DNA from: Streptomyces spongiicola
Lineage (GTDB): Bacteria; Actinomycetota; Actinomycetes; Streptomycetales; Streptomycetaceae
DNA length: 64,000 bases
Assembly (NCBI RefSeq): GCF_003122365.1
Contig: NZ_CP029254.1
Span: forward strand, 2,924,501-2,988,500
Direction of reading: 5' to 3'
This document shows, one piece after another, positions 8,231-15,530 of the stretch; position 1 is the stretch's first letter, and the number at the start of each line of letters is the position of its first letter. The notes beneath the pieces are model-generated. The model was given only the letters and a program-made list of their open reading frames with translations, was not told where the DNA came from and did not search any database. The position numbers and the translations under genes are program-made.

Positions 8231-9105
8231 GTCTGCGGATAGTCGTCTGTGTCAAGTACGTTCCCGACGCGACGGGCGACCGGGGCTTCACCGAGGAGCT
8301 GACGACCGACCGGGAGGGGGTCGACGGCCTGCTGTCCGAACTCGACGAGCACGCCGTCGAACAGGCCCTGCGGATCGCCGAGAACGCCGAGAACGCAGGG
8401 GGCGCAGGAGGCGCAGGAGCCGCAGGGGATTCCGATGGTGGCGGGGGCGGCGGGGGTGGCGGGAACGGCACGGGCCAGGGCGGCGGTGCGGAGATCACCG
8501 TACTGACCATGGGGCCCGAGGACGCCCGTGACGCCCTGCGCAAGGCGCTGTCCATGGGCGCGGACAAGGCGGTGCACATCGAGGACGACGAACTGCACGG
8601 CACCGACGCGCTCGGCACCTCCCTGGTGCTGGCCAGGGCCGCCGAGCGGATCGGCTACGACCTCGTGGTGTGCGGAATGGCCTCGACCGACGGCGGGATG
8701 GGCGTGCTGCCGGCGATGCTGGCCGAGCGTCTGGGCGTCCCCCAGTCCACCCTGCTCTCCGAGGTCCGCGTCGAGGGCGGCAGGGTCACCGGACGGCGTG
8801 AGAGCGACACCGCCACGGAACTGCTGGAGACGGCGCTCCCGGCCGTCGTCTCCGTCACCGACCTGTCCGGCGAGGCGCGCTACCCCTCCTTCAAGGGCAT
8901 CATGGCCGCGAAGAAGAAGCCGATGTCCGTGCTCACGCTGTCCGATCTGGGCATCGAGGCGGCGGAGGTCGGCCTCCGGGGTGCCTGGACCGCGGTCGAC
9001 CAGGCCACCGAGCGCCCCGCCCGCACCGGCGGCACGATCGTCCAAGACGAGGGCGACGGCGGCAGGAAGCTGGCCGAGTTCCTGGCCGGGCAGAAGTTCG
9101 TCTGA
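8227..9105 (+). CDS. etfB: Electron transfer flavoprotein, beta subunit
   Basis: 292 residues against roughly 250-260 for the family. The start overlaps the preceding stop (ATGA). MSLRIVVCVKYVPDA, LSMGADKAVHI, GCGMASTDGGMGVLPAMLAERLG and YPSFKGIMAAKKKP are all conserved ETF-beta features, the last being the region for partner recognition and AMP binding. With EtfA it carries electrons from acyl-CoA dehydrogenases to the quinone pool. The odd feature is a low-complexity insert at about residues 52-88 made of Ala, Gly and Asn. It includes a run of nine glycines and lies where the family has a short loop. No acyl-CoA dehydrogenase lies in the window. Confidence 0.94.
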   Translation: MSLRIVVCVKYVPDATGDRGFTEELTTDREGVDGLLSELDEHAVEQALRIAENAENAGGAGGAGAAGDSDGGGGGGGGGNGTGQGGGAEITVLTMGPEDARDALRKALSMGADKAVHIEDDELHGTDALGTSLVLARAAERIGYDLVVCGMASTDGGMGVLPAMLAERLGVPQSTLLSEVRVEGGRVTGRRESDTATELLETALPAVVSVTDLSGEARYPSFKGIMAAKKKPMSVLTLSDLGIEAAEVGLRGAWTAVDQATERPARTGGTIVQDEGDGGRKLAEFLAGQKFV

Positions 9106-9309
9106 GACGGCCCGGCGGCACGGCGCCCCGACACGGCCCGCTGCCCCGTCCCGCCACCACGGCGCCCCGACACACCCCGCAGCCGCGGCCCTCCGCCCGG
9201 CTCACTGCCACGACGGCCGCCCCGGTCCACTGCCGCGACGGCCGGCCGCGACCCACTGCCCGCGTCGGCCGGCCCGACCCATCGCTTCGCACCCGCAGGA
9301 GACAATCCC

Positions 9310-10272
9310 ATGGCTGAAGTCCTCGTATACGTCGACCATCTCAACGGCACCGTCCGGAAGCCGACCCTGGAGCTGCTGACCCTCGCCCGGCGCCTGGGCG
9401 AGCCGGTCGCCGTCTTCCTGGGCCCCGGAGCAGGCGCAGCCGCGCCCGTACTCGCCGAGTACGGCGCGGTGCGGATCCTCGCCGCCGATCTACCCGAGTT
9501 CACCGACCACTTCCTCGTCCCCAGGGTCGACGCGCTGCGGGCCGCGGTCGACTCCGTCTCCCCGGCCGCGGTGCTGGTGCCGTCCTCCGCCGACGGCAGG
9601 GAAATCGCCGCGCGGCTCGCGGTCCGCACGGGCTCCGGCCTCATCACCGACGCCGTCGACGTGGAGGCAGGGGAGCACGGCCCGGTGGCCACCCAGTCGG
9701 TGTTCGCCGCGGAGTTCACCACCCGGTCCCGTGTCACGCGTGGCGTCCCCGTCATCACCGTCAAGCCCAACTCGGCCGAACCCGAGGCCGCCCCGGCCGC
9801 GGGGACCGTCGAGCAGCTCGCCGTGGCCGTCAGCGAGGCGTCCAGGGGCACCCGGGTCGTCTCCCGCACTCCGCGCGAGTCCACCGGCCGCCCCGAGCTG
9901 ACCGAGGCGGCGATCGTGGTCTCCGGCGGCCGGGGCCTCGGCGACGCCGGGACCTTCGCCCTGATCGAGGCCCTCGCCGACTCCCTCGGCGCCGCCGTCG
10001 GCGCCTCCCGCGCCGCCGTGGACGCGGGCTGGTACCCGCACTCCCACCAGGTCGGCCAGACCGGCAAGAGCGTCTCCCCGCAGCTCTATGTCGCCGCCGG
10101 GATCTCCGGTGCCATCCAGCACCGCGCCGGCATGCAGACGTCGCGGACCATCGTCGCCGTCAACAAGGACGCGGAGGCGCCCATCTTCGAACTCGCCGAC
10201 TACGGCGTCGTCGGCGACCTCTTCCAGGTCGTCCCGCGACTCACCGAGGAGATCGAGTCCCGCAGGGGCTGA
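9310..10272 (+). CDS. etfA: Electron transfer flavoprotein, alpha subunit
   Basis: 320 residues, normal length. Preceded by CAGGAGACAATCCC, a good ribosome site. The C-terminal FAD-binding domain is clear: [57 protein letters not shown] and [29 protein letters not shown]. It pairs with EtfB. The 204-bp gap between the two genes holds degenerate GC-rich repeats (CACGGCGCCCCGACAC seen twice) and no gene. Downstream, toward the convergent MarC gene, an 18-bp unit is repeated about two and a half times (10308-10352). Confidence 0.95.
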   Translation: MAEVLVYVDHLNGTVRKPTLELLTLARRLGEPVAVFLGPGAGAAAPVLAEYGAVRILAADLPEFTDHFLVPRVDALRAAVDSVSPAAVLVPSSADGREIAARLAVRTGSGLITDAVDVEAGEHGPVATQSVFAAEFTTRSRVTRGVPVITVKPNSAEPEAAPAAGTVEQLAVAVSEASRGTRVVSRTPRESTGRPELTEAAIVVSGGRGLGDAGTFALIEALADSLGAAVGASRAAVDAGWYPHSHQVGQTGKSVSPQLYVAAGISGAIQHRAGMQTSRTIVAVNKDAEAPIFELADYGVVGDLFQVVPRLTEEIESRRG

Positions 10273-10372
10273 CCCCCGCGCGGGGTACCGGGACCCGGCC
10301 GACCGCGAGGAGCGCGAGCACCGCAAGGAGCGCGAGCACCGCAAGGAGCGCGCGCGGACCCACACGGCGGGC

Positions 10373-11005
10373 TCAGCCGAGGCCGAAGTAGGTCCTGATC
10401 GCGTTGAGCATGAGCTGGATCCCGATCGTGGCGACGAACAGTCCGCCGAACCGTGTGACGATGGCGATGGTCTGCGCCGACATCCTCATACGGTTGACCA
10501 GGAGCAGGTGCCCCACCGGGATCAGGGCCACGGTGATGGCGACTGCGATGAGCGCGGCGACCGTACCCGACCAGCCCTGCCCCGTCGAAGCGATGCCGAT
10601 GACCGTGGTGATGGCCCCCGGGCCCGCCATGAAGGGGATGGCGTAGGGCACCACGATCGAGTCCTCGGCCGATCTCGGCGCCGGCTCCTCGTGCGCCGCG
10701 GCGCCGCCCTGAGCACGGGTCGGCTCACCGCCGAAGAGCATCTCGAACCCCATCAGCAGGAGCACCAGGCCACCGGCGAAACCGAAGGCGGAGAGGTCGA
10801 TGCCGACGAGGTCGAGCACCGGCCTGCCGATCAGGGCCGCGCCACCCAGGGTGATCGCGATGACCACCATGATGCGGCCGACGTACTCACGCCGCCGCTC
10901 CGGCTCGTTGTCGGTCAGCACACGGAAGAAGAGGCCACGGATGAACGGATCCACCAGCAGGATCATCGCGATGGTCGCCTGAATGGTCAGCTCGATGGTG
11001 CTCAT
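10373..11005 (-). CDS. MarC-family integral membrane protein (UPF0056)
   Basis: 210 residues with six hydrophobic segments, the standard MarC/YchE arrangement. Typical motifs are ILLVDPFIRGLFF near the start, FGFAGGLVLLLMGFEMLFG, PYAIPFMAGPGAITTVIG and LTRFGGLFVATIGIQLMLNAI at the end. A charged cytoplasmic loop sits at about residues 93-113. The family is widespread but has no established biochemical function; an early link to multiple antibiotic resistance did not hold up. It is a single gene convergent with etfA. Confidence 0.9.
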   Translation of the reverse strand: MSTIELTIQATIAMILLVDPFIRGLFFRVLTDNEPERRREYVGRIMVVIAITLGGAALIGRPVLDLVGIDLSAFGFAGGLVLLLMGFEMLFGGEPTRAQGGAAAHEEPAPRSAEDSIVVPYAIPFMAGPGAITTVIGIASTGQGWSGTVAALIAVAITVALIPVGHLLLVNRMRMSAQTIAIVTRFGGLFVATIGIQLMLNAIRTYFGLG

Positions 11006-11343
11006 GCCCTCGTCTCCCGCCGTCCTCGGTCCAACTCCCGCCGTCCTCGGTCCAACTCTCGCCGCCCCGGAGCGACTCCTGCGCCACGGCGGCCGGCTCC
11101 CCGCCGCGGCGGCAGCACCGGAACCGCCCCGGACTGGTGAACACGCCCCGTCCGTCCACTGCCTGGGAGCTGTCTCCGGCCTGCCTCCGCCCGCGCGGCC
11201 TGTTCCGGACCGGACCGGACCGGCCCGTTCCGTTCAGGTCCGGGCCCTCAGCAGGCTCCAGGCCTTCTCCATGCCTTCTCCATGCCTTCTCCGGGCCTGG
11301 TCCGAGCCTGCTCCGGTCCTGCTCCGGTCCTGCTCCGCGTTCT
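11006..11343. repeat. Gene-free gap with several short tandem repeats
   Basis: Contains a 21-bp unit (CTCCCGCCGTCCTCGGTCCAA) twice and partly a third time at 11014-11060, GGACC runs near 11210-11225, CTCCATGCCTT duplicated near 11265-11290 and GCTCCGGTCCT duplicated near 11310-11335. No gene or clear hairpin terminator is visible. Confidence 0.6.
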
Positions 11344-12624
11344 TCAGGGCCGCTTCGGCCCCACGTCCCCGACCACTCCGATACGGAAGCCCAGCCATGG
11401 ATAGGTGTGTCGGTAGAAGACGTTGTCCTGCGGCTGGAGTCCGACCGCGGAGGGCCACAGCTGGTAGGCCGGGGCGTTCGACACGCCGCCGTGCAGCCGC
11501 CGCCAGACGCGGCCGAAGTCCTGACCGGTGGGGGGCGGGGTGATGGTGTCGGTCCACTCGACCGCGTTACCGCCCTGGTCGAAGGTCCCCCAGGGGGAGG
11601 CGCTGAGGGCCTGGCCGCCGGTGCTGAGGCTGCCCTGGTAGAGGGTGGCGTAGGTCGCGGGATCCAGGCCCAGCGGATTGACGGTGGCGCACTCGGCCGG
11701 CGGCACCTGGCCCGGGCACCAGGTGGGAGCCGCGCCCCCGGAGGGATGGTACGAGGCGAGTGGCCGGATCGACGCGTTGGTGACGTCACCGGTCGCGGGA
11801 TCGAGGACGGTGGGGCCGGGGGCGGTCGCGTCGCCGTCTCCGAAGACCCCGGCGTTGGTGGGGTACTTCCAGTACGAGTACGTACCGCCGCCGCTCGGGT
11901 CGTAGTAGGCCGCCTTGACCCACTCGTTCTGGCTCGGTACGACGAAGCCGGACGCCGCGGTGCGGGTGGTGTCCGGACGGTCGAGGTCGTACATCCCGCG
12001 CTCGGTCCGCGGCGAGAGCCGCACCCTGTAGGAGTGGTAGGTGAAGCCGCCCTCGGTAGCGGTGTCCTTCGCCAGGACCCGCCCGTTGAACAGGGAGTTG
12101 ACGAAGCGGGCCGCGTCGAGGAAGTCGGCGAAGCCGTAGGGCTTGTCCGCCCACTCCGGGTGGGCGAGCGAGTAGTGGCGGCCCCTGCGGGCGTCTTCGG
12201 CGAACTCGACCTGCCCGTACCTCGGCCAGGTCTCGCCGCTCTCGTTCGCGTCCCATAGGCCGAGACGATCGTGTCCGTCCGGGTCGACGGTGTTCAGGAA
12301 CGCCACCCACTGGGCGACGGTCACCTCGAGCTTGCCGATCTCGTACGGGTAGCGGACACCGCCGACCGTCAGGCAGCCGCCCGGCGTGGCGGGAGCGGCG
12401 GCGCAGTCGGGGTAGACGGCGTCGGTGAAGGGGACGACGCCCACCGGGGGGTTGCCGGGGTCTCCGACCCCGGCGGTCGTCACGGTGACGACCTCACCGG
12501 TCCGGTGACGGTCGCTCCCGTCGGCGGGCGTCCCCGCGGCGGCGGCCGGAGCGAGCGGCGCCGACAGCGCGCACGCAACTGCGGCGGCCCGCGGGAGGCG
12601 GGGGCGGGGGGATGCGAGACGCAT
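11344..12624 (-). CDS. Secreted SUMF1/FGE-fold protein, probably without formylglycine-generating activity
   Basis: 426 residues. The N-terminus is a Sec-type signal peptide (Arg-rich start, then AAAVACALSAPLAPAAAAGTPA). The body matches the FGE-sulfatase domain: VTVAQWVAFLNTVDP, NEWVKAAYYDPSGGG, ASPWGTFDQGGNAVEWTD, then WRRLHGGVSN and the end WLGFRIGVV. Formylglycine-generating enzymes and related proteins usually carry a reactive Cys in the C-terminal GFR(C) segment. Here this position reads GFRIG, so copper-dependent oxidase activity is unlikely. There is no sulfatase gene nearby. The ATG has CAGGTG upstream. It may be a carbohydrate- or ligand-binding extracellular relative; the function is unknown. 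Confidence 0.85.
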   Translation of the reverse strand: MRLASPRPRLPRAAAVACALSAPLAPAAAAGTPADGSDRHRTGEVVTVTTAGVGDPGNPPVGVVPFTDAVYPDCAAAPATPGGCLTVGGVRYPYEIGKLEVTVAQWVAFLNTVDPDGHDRLGLWDANESGETWPRYGQVEFAEDARRGRHYSLAHPEWADKPYGFADFLDAARFVNSLFNGRVLAKDTATEGGFTYHSYRVRLSPRTERGMYDLDRPDTTRTAASGFVVPSQNEWVKAAYYDPSGGGTYSYWKYPTNAGVFGDGDATAPGPTVLDPATGDVTNASIRPLASYHPSGGAAPTWCPGQVPPAECATVNPLGLDPATYATLYQGSLSTGGQALSASPWGTFDQGGNAVEWTDTITPPPTGQDFGRVWRRLHGGVSNAPAYQLWPSAVGLQPQDNVFYRHTYPWLGFRIGVVGDVGPKRP

Positions 12625-12897
12625 GGGCGCACCTGTCCGGTCGTGGCGGGTCGCCCCGCGAGCCGGAGGCGGCCGGGGCGACCCGCTGATCACAACAACA
12701 GCGGGCGCCACAGTAACCCCGACGGCAACGCCTCGCGTTCAAGGCGGCACCGAACGCATCGAATGGCGGACACTCATGAGGGGGTCAGAGCCGTGGTCCG
12801 TCCCGCGCCCCGCGCCCAGCCGGCGCCCCCACGCCCCGCGCCCCGCCCGAGGTGGGCGTCCGGCGGGCATGCGGCGGACATCCGGCGGGTGCCCGCC

Positions 12898-13761
12898 CTA
12901 CGCCGCCCCGCAGGTCAGCTTCATCTGGGCGGCCGCATGGTGCGCGCCGATACGCTCGGCCCCTCCCCAGTCCCGCCCGCGATCGAGCAGTTGCACCGCG
13001 AAGACCCTGTCACCCTTGACCGGATAGCTCCTGACGGACACCAGCTCGCCCCGGTGGACGGTCTGCCGGACACCGAAACCCGTATAGCCGGACCGCACAT
13101 CGTCCGGATCGGCGAGGACGCGGTAGAACGTGGGGTCGCCGGCGGCGTCCGACGCGCGGTCCGTACGGGGGACGAACACCGCGAGCGCGCACGTCCGGTA
13201 GTCGTCGTCCAGTTCCCAGCTCCAGATCGCGGTGCCGCTCGTGTCCTTGGTCGCGCTGCCCGACATGGGGACGGCGGTGAAACTGCCGTCGCAGTCGGGG
13301 TTGCTGCGCCCTCCCTCGCGGACCGTGTACCAGGCGGCGTGGCCGTTCTCGACGCGGCCCACCTCACGGTACGTGCCCGTCGTGCAGCCCGGTCCGGCCC
13401 ACTCCTCGAACTGCTCCCCGCCGGGCAGTTCCGTCGGGCCCACCCTGGTCGGGATGGAGCGTCCGGGAACGTCGGTCCCGGCGGCCTGGGCTTCCCCGCC
13501 GCCTTCGCCTTCGCCGCCGCCGGAACCGGAACCGGTGAGGAGTGCCGCGGCGGCGACGAAGCAGCCCAGCACCACCACGGTCCCCGCCGCCAGCAGACCC
13601 TTCCGGACGCGGGAGAGCAGCGAGATCCGGCCGGTGATCGTCTCGCGGGCGACCCAGGACGGACCGGCCCGCCGCTCGTCCCGGACCAGGTATCCGCAGT
13701 CGGGGCAACTCATACCGGGCAGCGGCGTGTGCCTTTCACTGCCGCACCGTTCGCACGCCAT
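12898..13761 (-). CDS. Zinc-ribbon single-pass membrane protein, function unknown
   Basis: 287 residues. The N-terminus has two CxxC pairs (C3/C6 and C19/C22) that form a zinc ribbon on the cytoplasmic side. One transmembrane helix follows (about residues 55-77, LLAAGTVVVLGCFVAAAALL), then a Gly/Glu-rich linker and an extracellular domain of about 190 residues with four cysteines. Streptomyces has several such proteins with no known role. Little of a ribosome site precedes the ATG, so a leaderless mRNA is possible. It is transcribed in the same direction as the FGE-fold gene, with 273 bp between them. Confidence 0.8.
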   Translation of the reverse strand: MACERCGSERHTPLPGMSCPDCGYLVRDERRAGPSWVARETITGRISLLSRVRKGLLAAGTVVVLGCFVAAAALLTGSGSGGGEGEGGGEAQAAGTDVPGRSIPTRVGPTELPGGEQFEEWAGPGCTTGTYREVGRVENGHAAWYTVREGGRSNPDCDGSFTAVPMSGSATKDTSGTAIWSWELDDDYRTCALAVFVPRTDRASDAAGDPTFYRVLADPDDVRSGYTGFGVRQTVHRGELVSVRSYPVKGDRVFAVQLLDRGRDWGGAERIGAHHAAAQMKLTCGAA

Positions 13762-14222
13762 ACCAGCACACTATGCAGGAACACCGTGCGCCACGGGGCG
13801 GGAACCGCCACGATCAGCGCCCGCACCCGCGCCCGCGCCCGCGGCCCGGTCAGCACCAGTGGCCGACTCACCACCCGCCACACCCGCCACACCCGCTCAC
13901 GGCCCGCCTGCGGCCGAGCACCCCGCACACTCGAGGTCAAGTCCCCCGGACGGTGGGGAGATCGATCCACTCCGTGTCCGGATCCATCTCCACCTGTGCG
14001 TCCCCCCGTGCGCGTCCGTGTCCGGATCCATGTCCCAGTGCATGCCCGTGTCCGTACTCATCTGCGTGCCCGTGCGCATGTCCGTACCCATGTCCGTGCC
14101 CGTGCCCGTGCCCGTTGCCGTTGCCGTTGCCGTTTCCATTGCCCGCGTCCGAGTCCGAGTCGATCCGGGTTCGCCGGGCAGCGGAGCCGGAATGCCGCCC
14201 GGCGCGAGTTCGGCGACCGCCG
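13762..14222. repeat. Gene-free gap with 6-bp degenerate repeats
   Basis: Between the zinc-ribbon gene and the divergent MerR gene. From about 13960 to 14160 the sequence is a run of degenerate hexamers (GTGTCC, GTGCCC, GTACCC, GTTGCC). Its reading frames translate as alternating Val-Pro or His-Gly and are not credible genes. Confidence 0.6.
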
Positions 14223-14253
14223 TTGACCTTGTCCCAGGGGCAAGCCGCATCGT
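14223..14253 (+). promoter_or_regulatory. MerR-type promoter and operator
   Basis: TTGACC (14223-14228) and CATCGT (14248-14253) are separated by 19 bp, the long spacer typical of MerR-controlled promoters. The spacer holds a near-perfect dyad CTTGTCCC-A-GGGGCAAG (14228-14244). The next gene encodes a MerR regulator, so autoregulation by DNA distortion is expected. Confidence 0.7.
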
Positions 14254-14257
14254 CTTC

Positions 14258-14286
14258 GTCACCGGGCGGACCTCCCGCCCGGTGAC
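14258..14286 (+). promoter_or_regulatory. Perfect 12-bp hairpin abutting the ribosome binding site
   Basis: GTCACCGGGCGG, a 5-base loop (ACCTC), then CCGCCCGGTGAC; the next bases are GGAGG, the ribosome binding site of the MerR gene. In the mRNA this stem would stack against the Shine-Dalgarno sequence. It could damp translation or mark a second protein-binding site. Confidence 0.55.
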
Positions 14287-14299
14287 GGAGGATGGGCCC

Positions 14300-15139
14300 A
14301 TGCACGACGACTCCCTGCTCACCATCGGAGCCTTCGCCGCTCGGGCACGGCTCTCGCCGAAGGCCCTGCGCCTGTACGACCGGCTCGGGCTGCTCGCCCC
14401 GGCGCACGTCGATCCGGCGACCGGCTACCGCTGGTACCGCACGGAGCAGGTCGACCGCGCCCGGCTCGTGGTGCTGCTGCGGCAGATCGAGATGCCGCTG
14501 GCCCGGATCGCCGACGTACTGGAGCTGCCGGGGTGGCAGGCCGCCGAGGCGCTCACGGCGTACTGGGCGGAGGTGGAGGATCGCCGTGCCGTGCAGGGTG
14601 CCGTCGTGGCCTATCTCCGTGACCGGCTCACGGGCAGGACACAGACGATGAAGTACGAGATCAGGACGGTGGACGTGGCCGAGCAGGTGGTCCTCACCGA
14701 GCGCCGCGGCCTGACGGCGGCAGAACTGCCGCGCTGGATCCCGGCGTCCCTCGGCCGCCTGGAGCAGGCGGCCGAGGGGTGCGGTGGCATCGCGGGACCG
14801 CCGTACGTCGTGTACCACTCCGAGGTCACTGCGGACGACGACGGCCCGGTGGAGGCGTGTCTGCCGGTCAACGACGCCCGCGCCGCGCAGCTCTGGCTCG
14901 AGAGGCAGCGGACCGGGGCGGCCCTCCGCGTCGAACCGGCCGGCCGCCTCGCCTACACCCGGATCACCAAGGCGCAGGTCACACACCCGCTGATCGAGTC
15001 CGCCTTCGACGCCGTCGAGCGCTGGACGGCCGAGGAAGGGCTGACGATCACGGGCCCGTGCCGCGAGGTGTACTTCGCGGACTGGGACGCTTCCTCGGCG
15101 ACGGACGAGGTCTGCGACGTGGCGTTCCCGGTGGGCTGA
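14300..15139 (+). CDS. MerR-family regulator with GyrI-like effector domain
   Basis: 279 residues. The N-terminal MerR domain is clear (LLTIGAFAARARLSPKALRLYDRLGLLAPAHVDPATGYRWY), with a linker helix that ends in LRDRLTGR. Residues from about 120 form a GyrI-like small-molecule-binding domain (KYEIRTVDVAEQVVLTERRG; EVCDVAFPVG at the end), as in BmrR/TipA-like multidrug sensors. ATG chosen with GGAGGATGGGCCC before it. A MerR operator lies just upstream, so it is probably autoregulated. No adjacent efflux pump is visible, and the next gene downstream is convergent. The inducer is unknown. Confidence 0.92.
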   Translation: MHDDSLLTIGAFAARARLSPKALRLYDRLGLLAPAHVDPATGYRWYRTEQVDRARLVVLLRQIEMPLARIADVLELPGWQAAEALTAYWAEVEDRRAVQGAVVAYLRDRLTGRTQTMKYEIRTVDVAEQVVLTERRGLTAAELPRWIPASLGRLEQAAEGCGGIAGPPYVVYHSEVTADDDGPVEACLPVNDARAAQLWLERQRTGAALRVEPAGRLAYTRITKAQVTHPLIESAFDAVERWTAEEGLTITGPCREVYFADWDASSATDEVCDVAFPVG

Positions 15140-15530
15140 CGGCCGGGTCGACGACGCGGCCCGACGACGCGGCTCGACGACGCGGCCCGACGGCGTCGAC
15201 GAGAGCGGAGGCGGACGCTGAAGCGCTGTGGTCCACGGGGGTGATCTGCAGCGAGGAGCGCTGCCGCCGCTGTCCGCCGTCGTTACCGCCACCGGCGGCG
15301 TCATCGTTGTCGCCGGTGGCGGTGGCGGTGGTGGACAGCGGCGGCGGTGGCGGTGTCGGTGTCGGTGTCGGTGGCGCCGACAACGATGACGGACAGCTCC
15401 GCGAGCCGCTGCAGCGACCAGCCGCCGACTGCCACCGGCGCGACCGACGCCCCCCGGTTCGGCTCCTCCCGGGTCGACCCCTCCCGGCCACCGCCTCCCG
15501 GTCAGCTCCCCGCGGCATGCCGCCTCCCGC
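15140..15530. other. Gene-free gap with imperfect repeats
   Basis: Between the convergent MerR and membrane-protein genes. It contains GACGACGCGGCTC-type repeats (15148-15200), a GGTGGCGGTGGC/GGTGTCGGTGTC hexamer run (15316-15375), and further degenerate CCCGGTC repeats. No gene, and no convincing terminator, was identified. Confidence 0.5.

Noticed and set aside
6376..9105. A 909-residue plus-strand frame spanning the 3-hydroxyacyl-CoA dehydrogenase region and ending as EtfB
   Set aside because: Only its last part is real: EtfB begins at its own ATG overlapping the dehydrogenase stop. The earlier part is an out-of-phase Arg/Pro-rich shadow.
13937..15304. A long minus-strand frame overlapping the MerR gene and the hexamer repeats
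   Set aside because: It is antisense to a clear MerR protein, and its remainder is His-Gly repeat translation of the GTGCCC-type hexamers.
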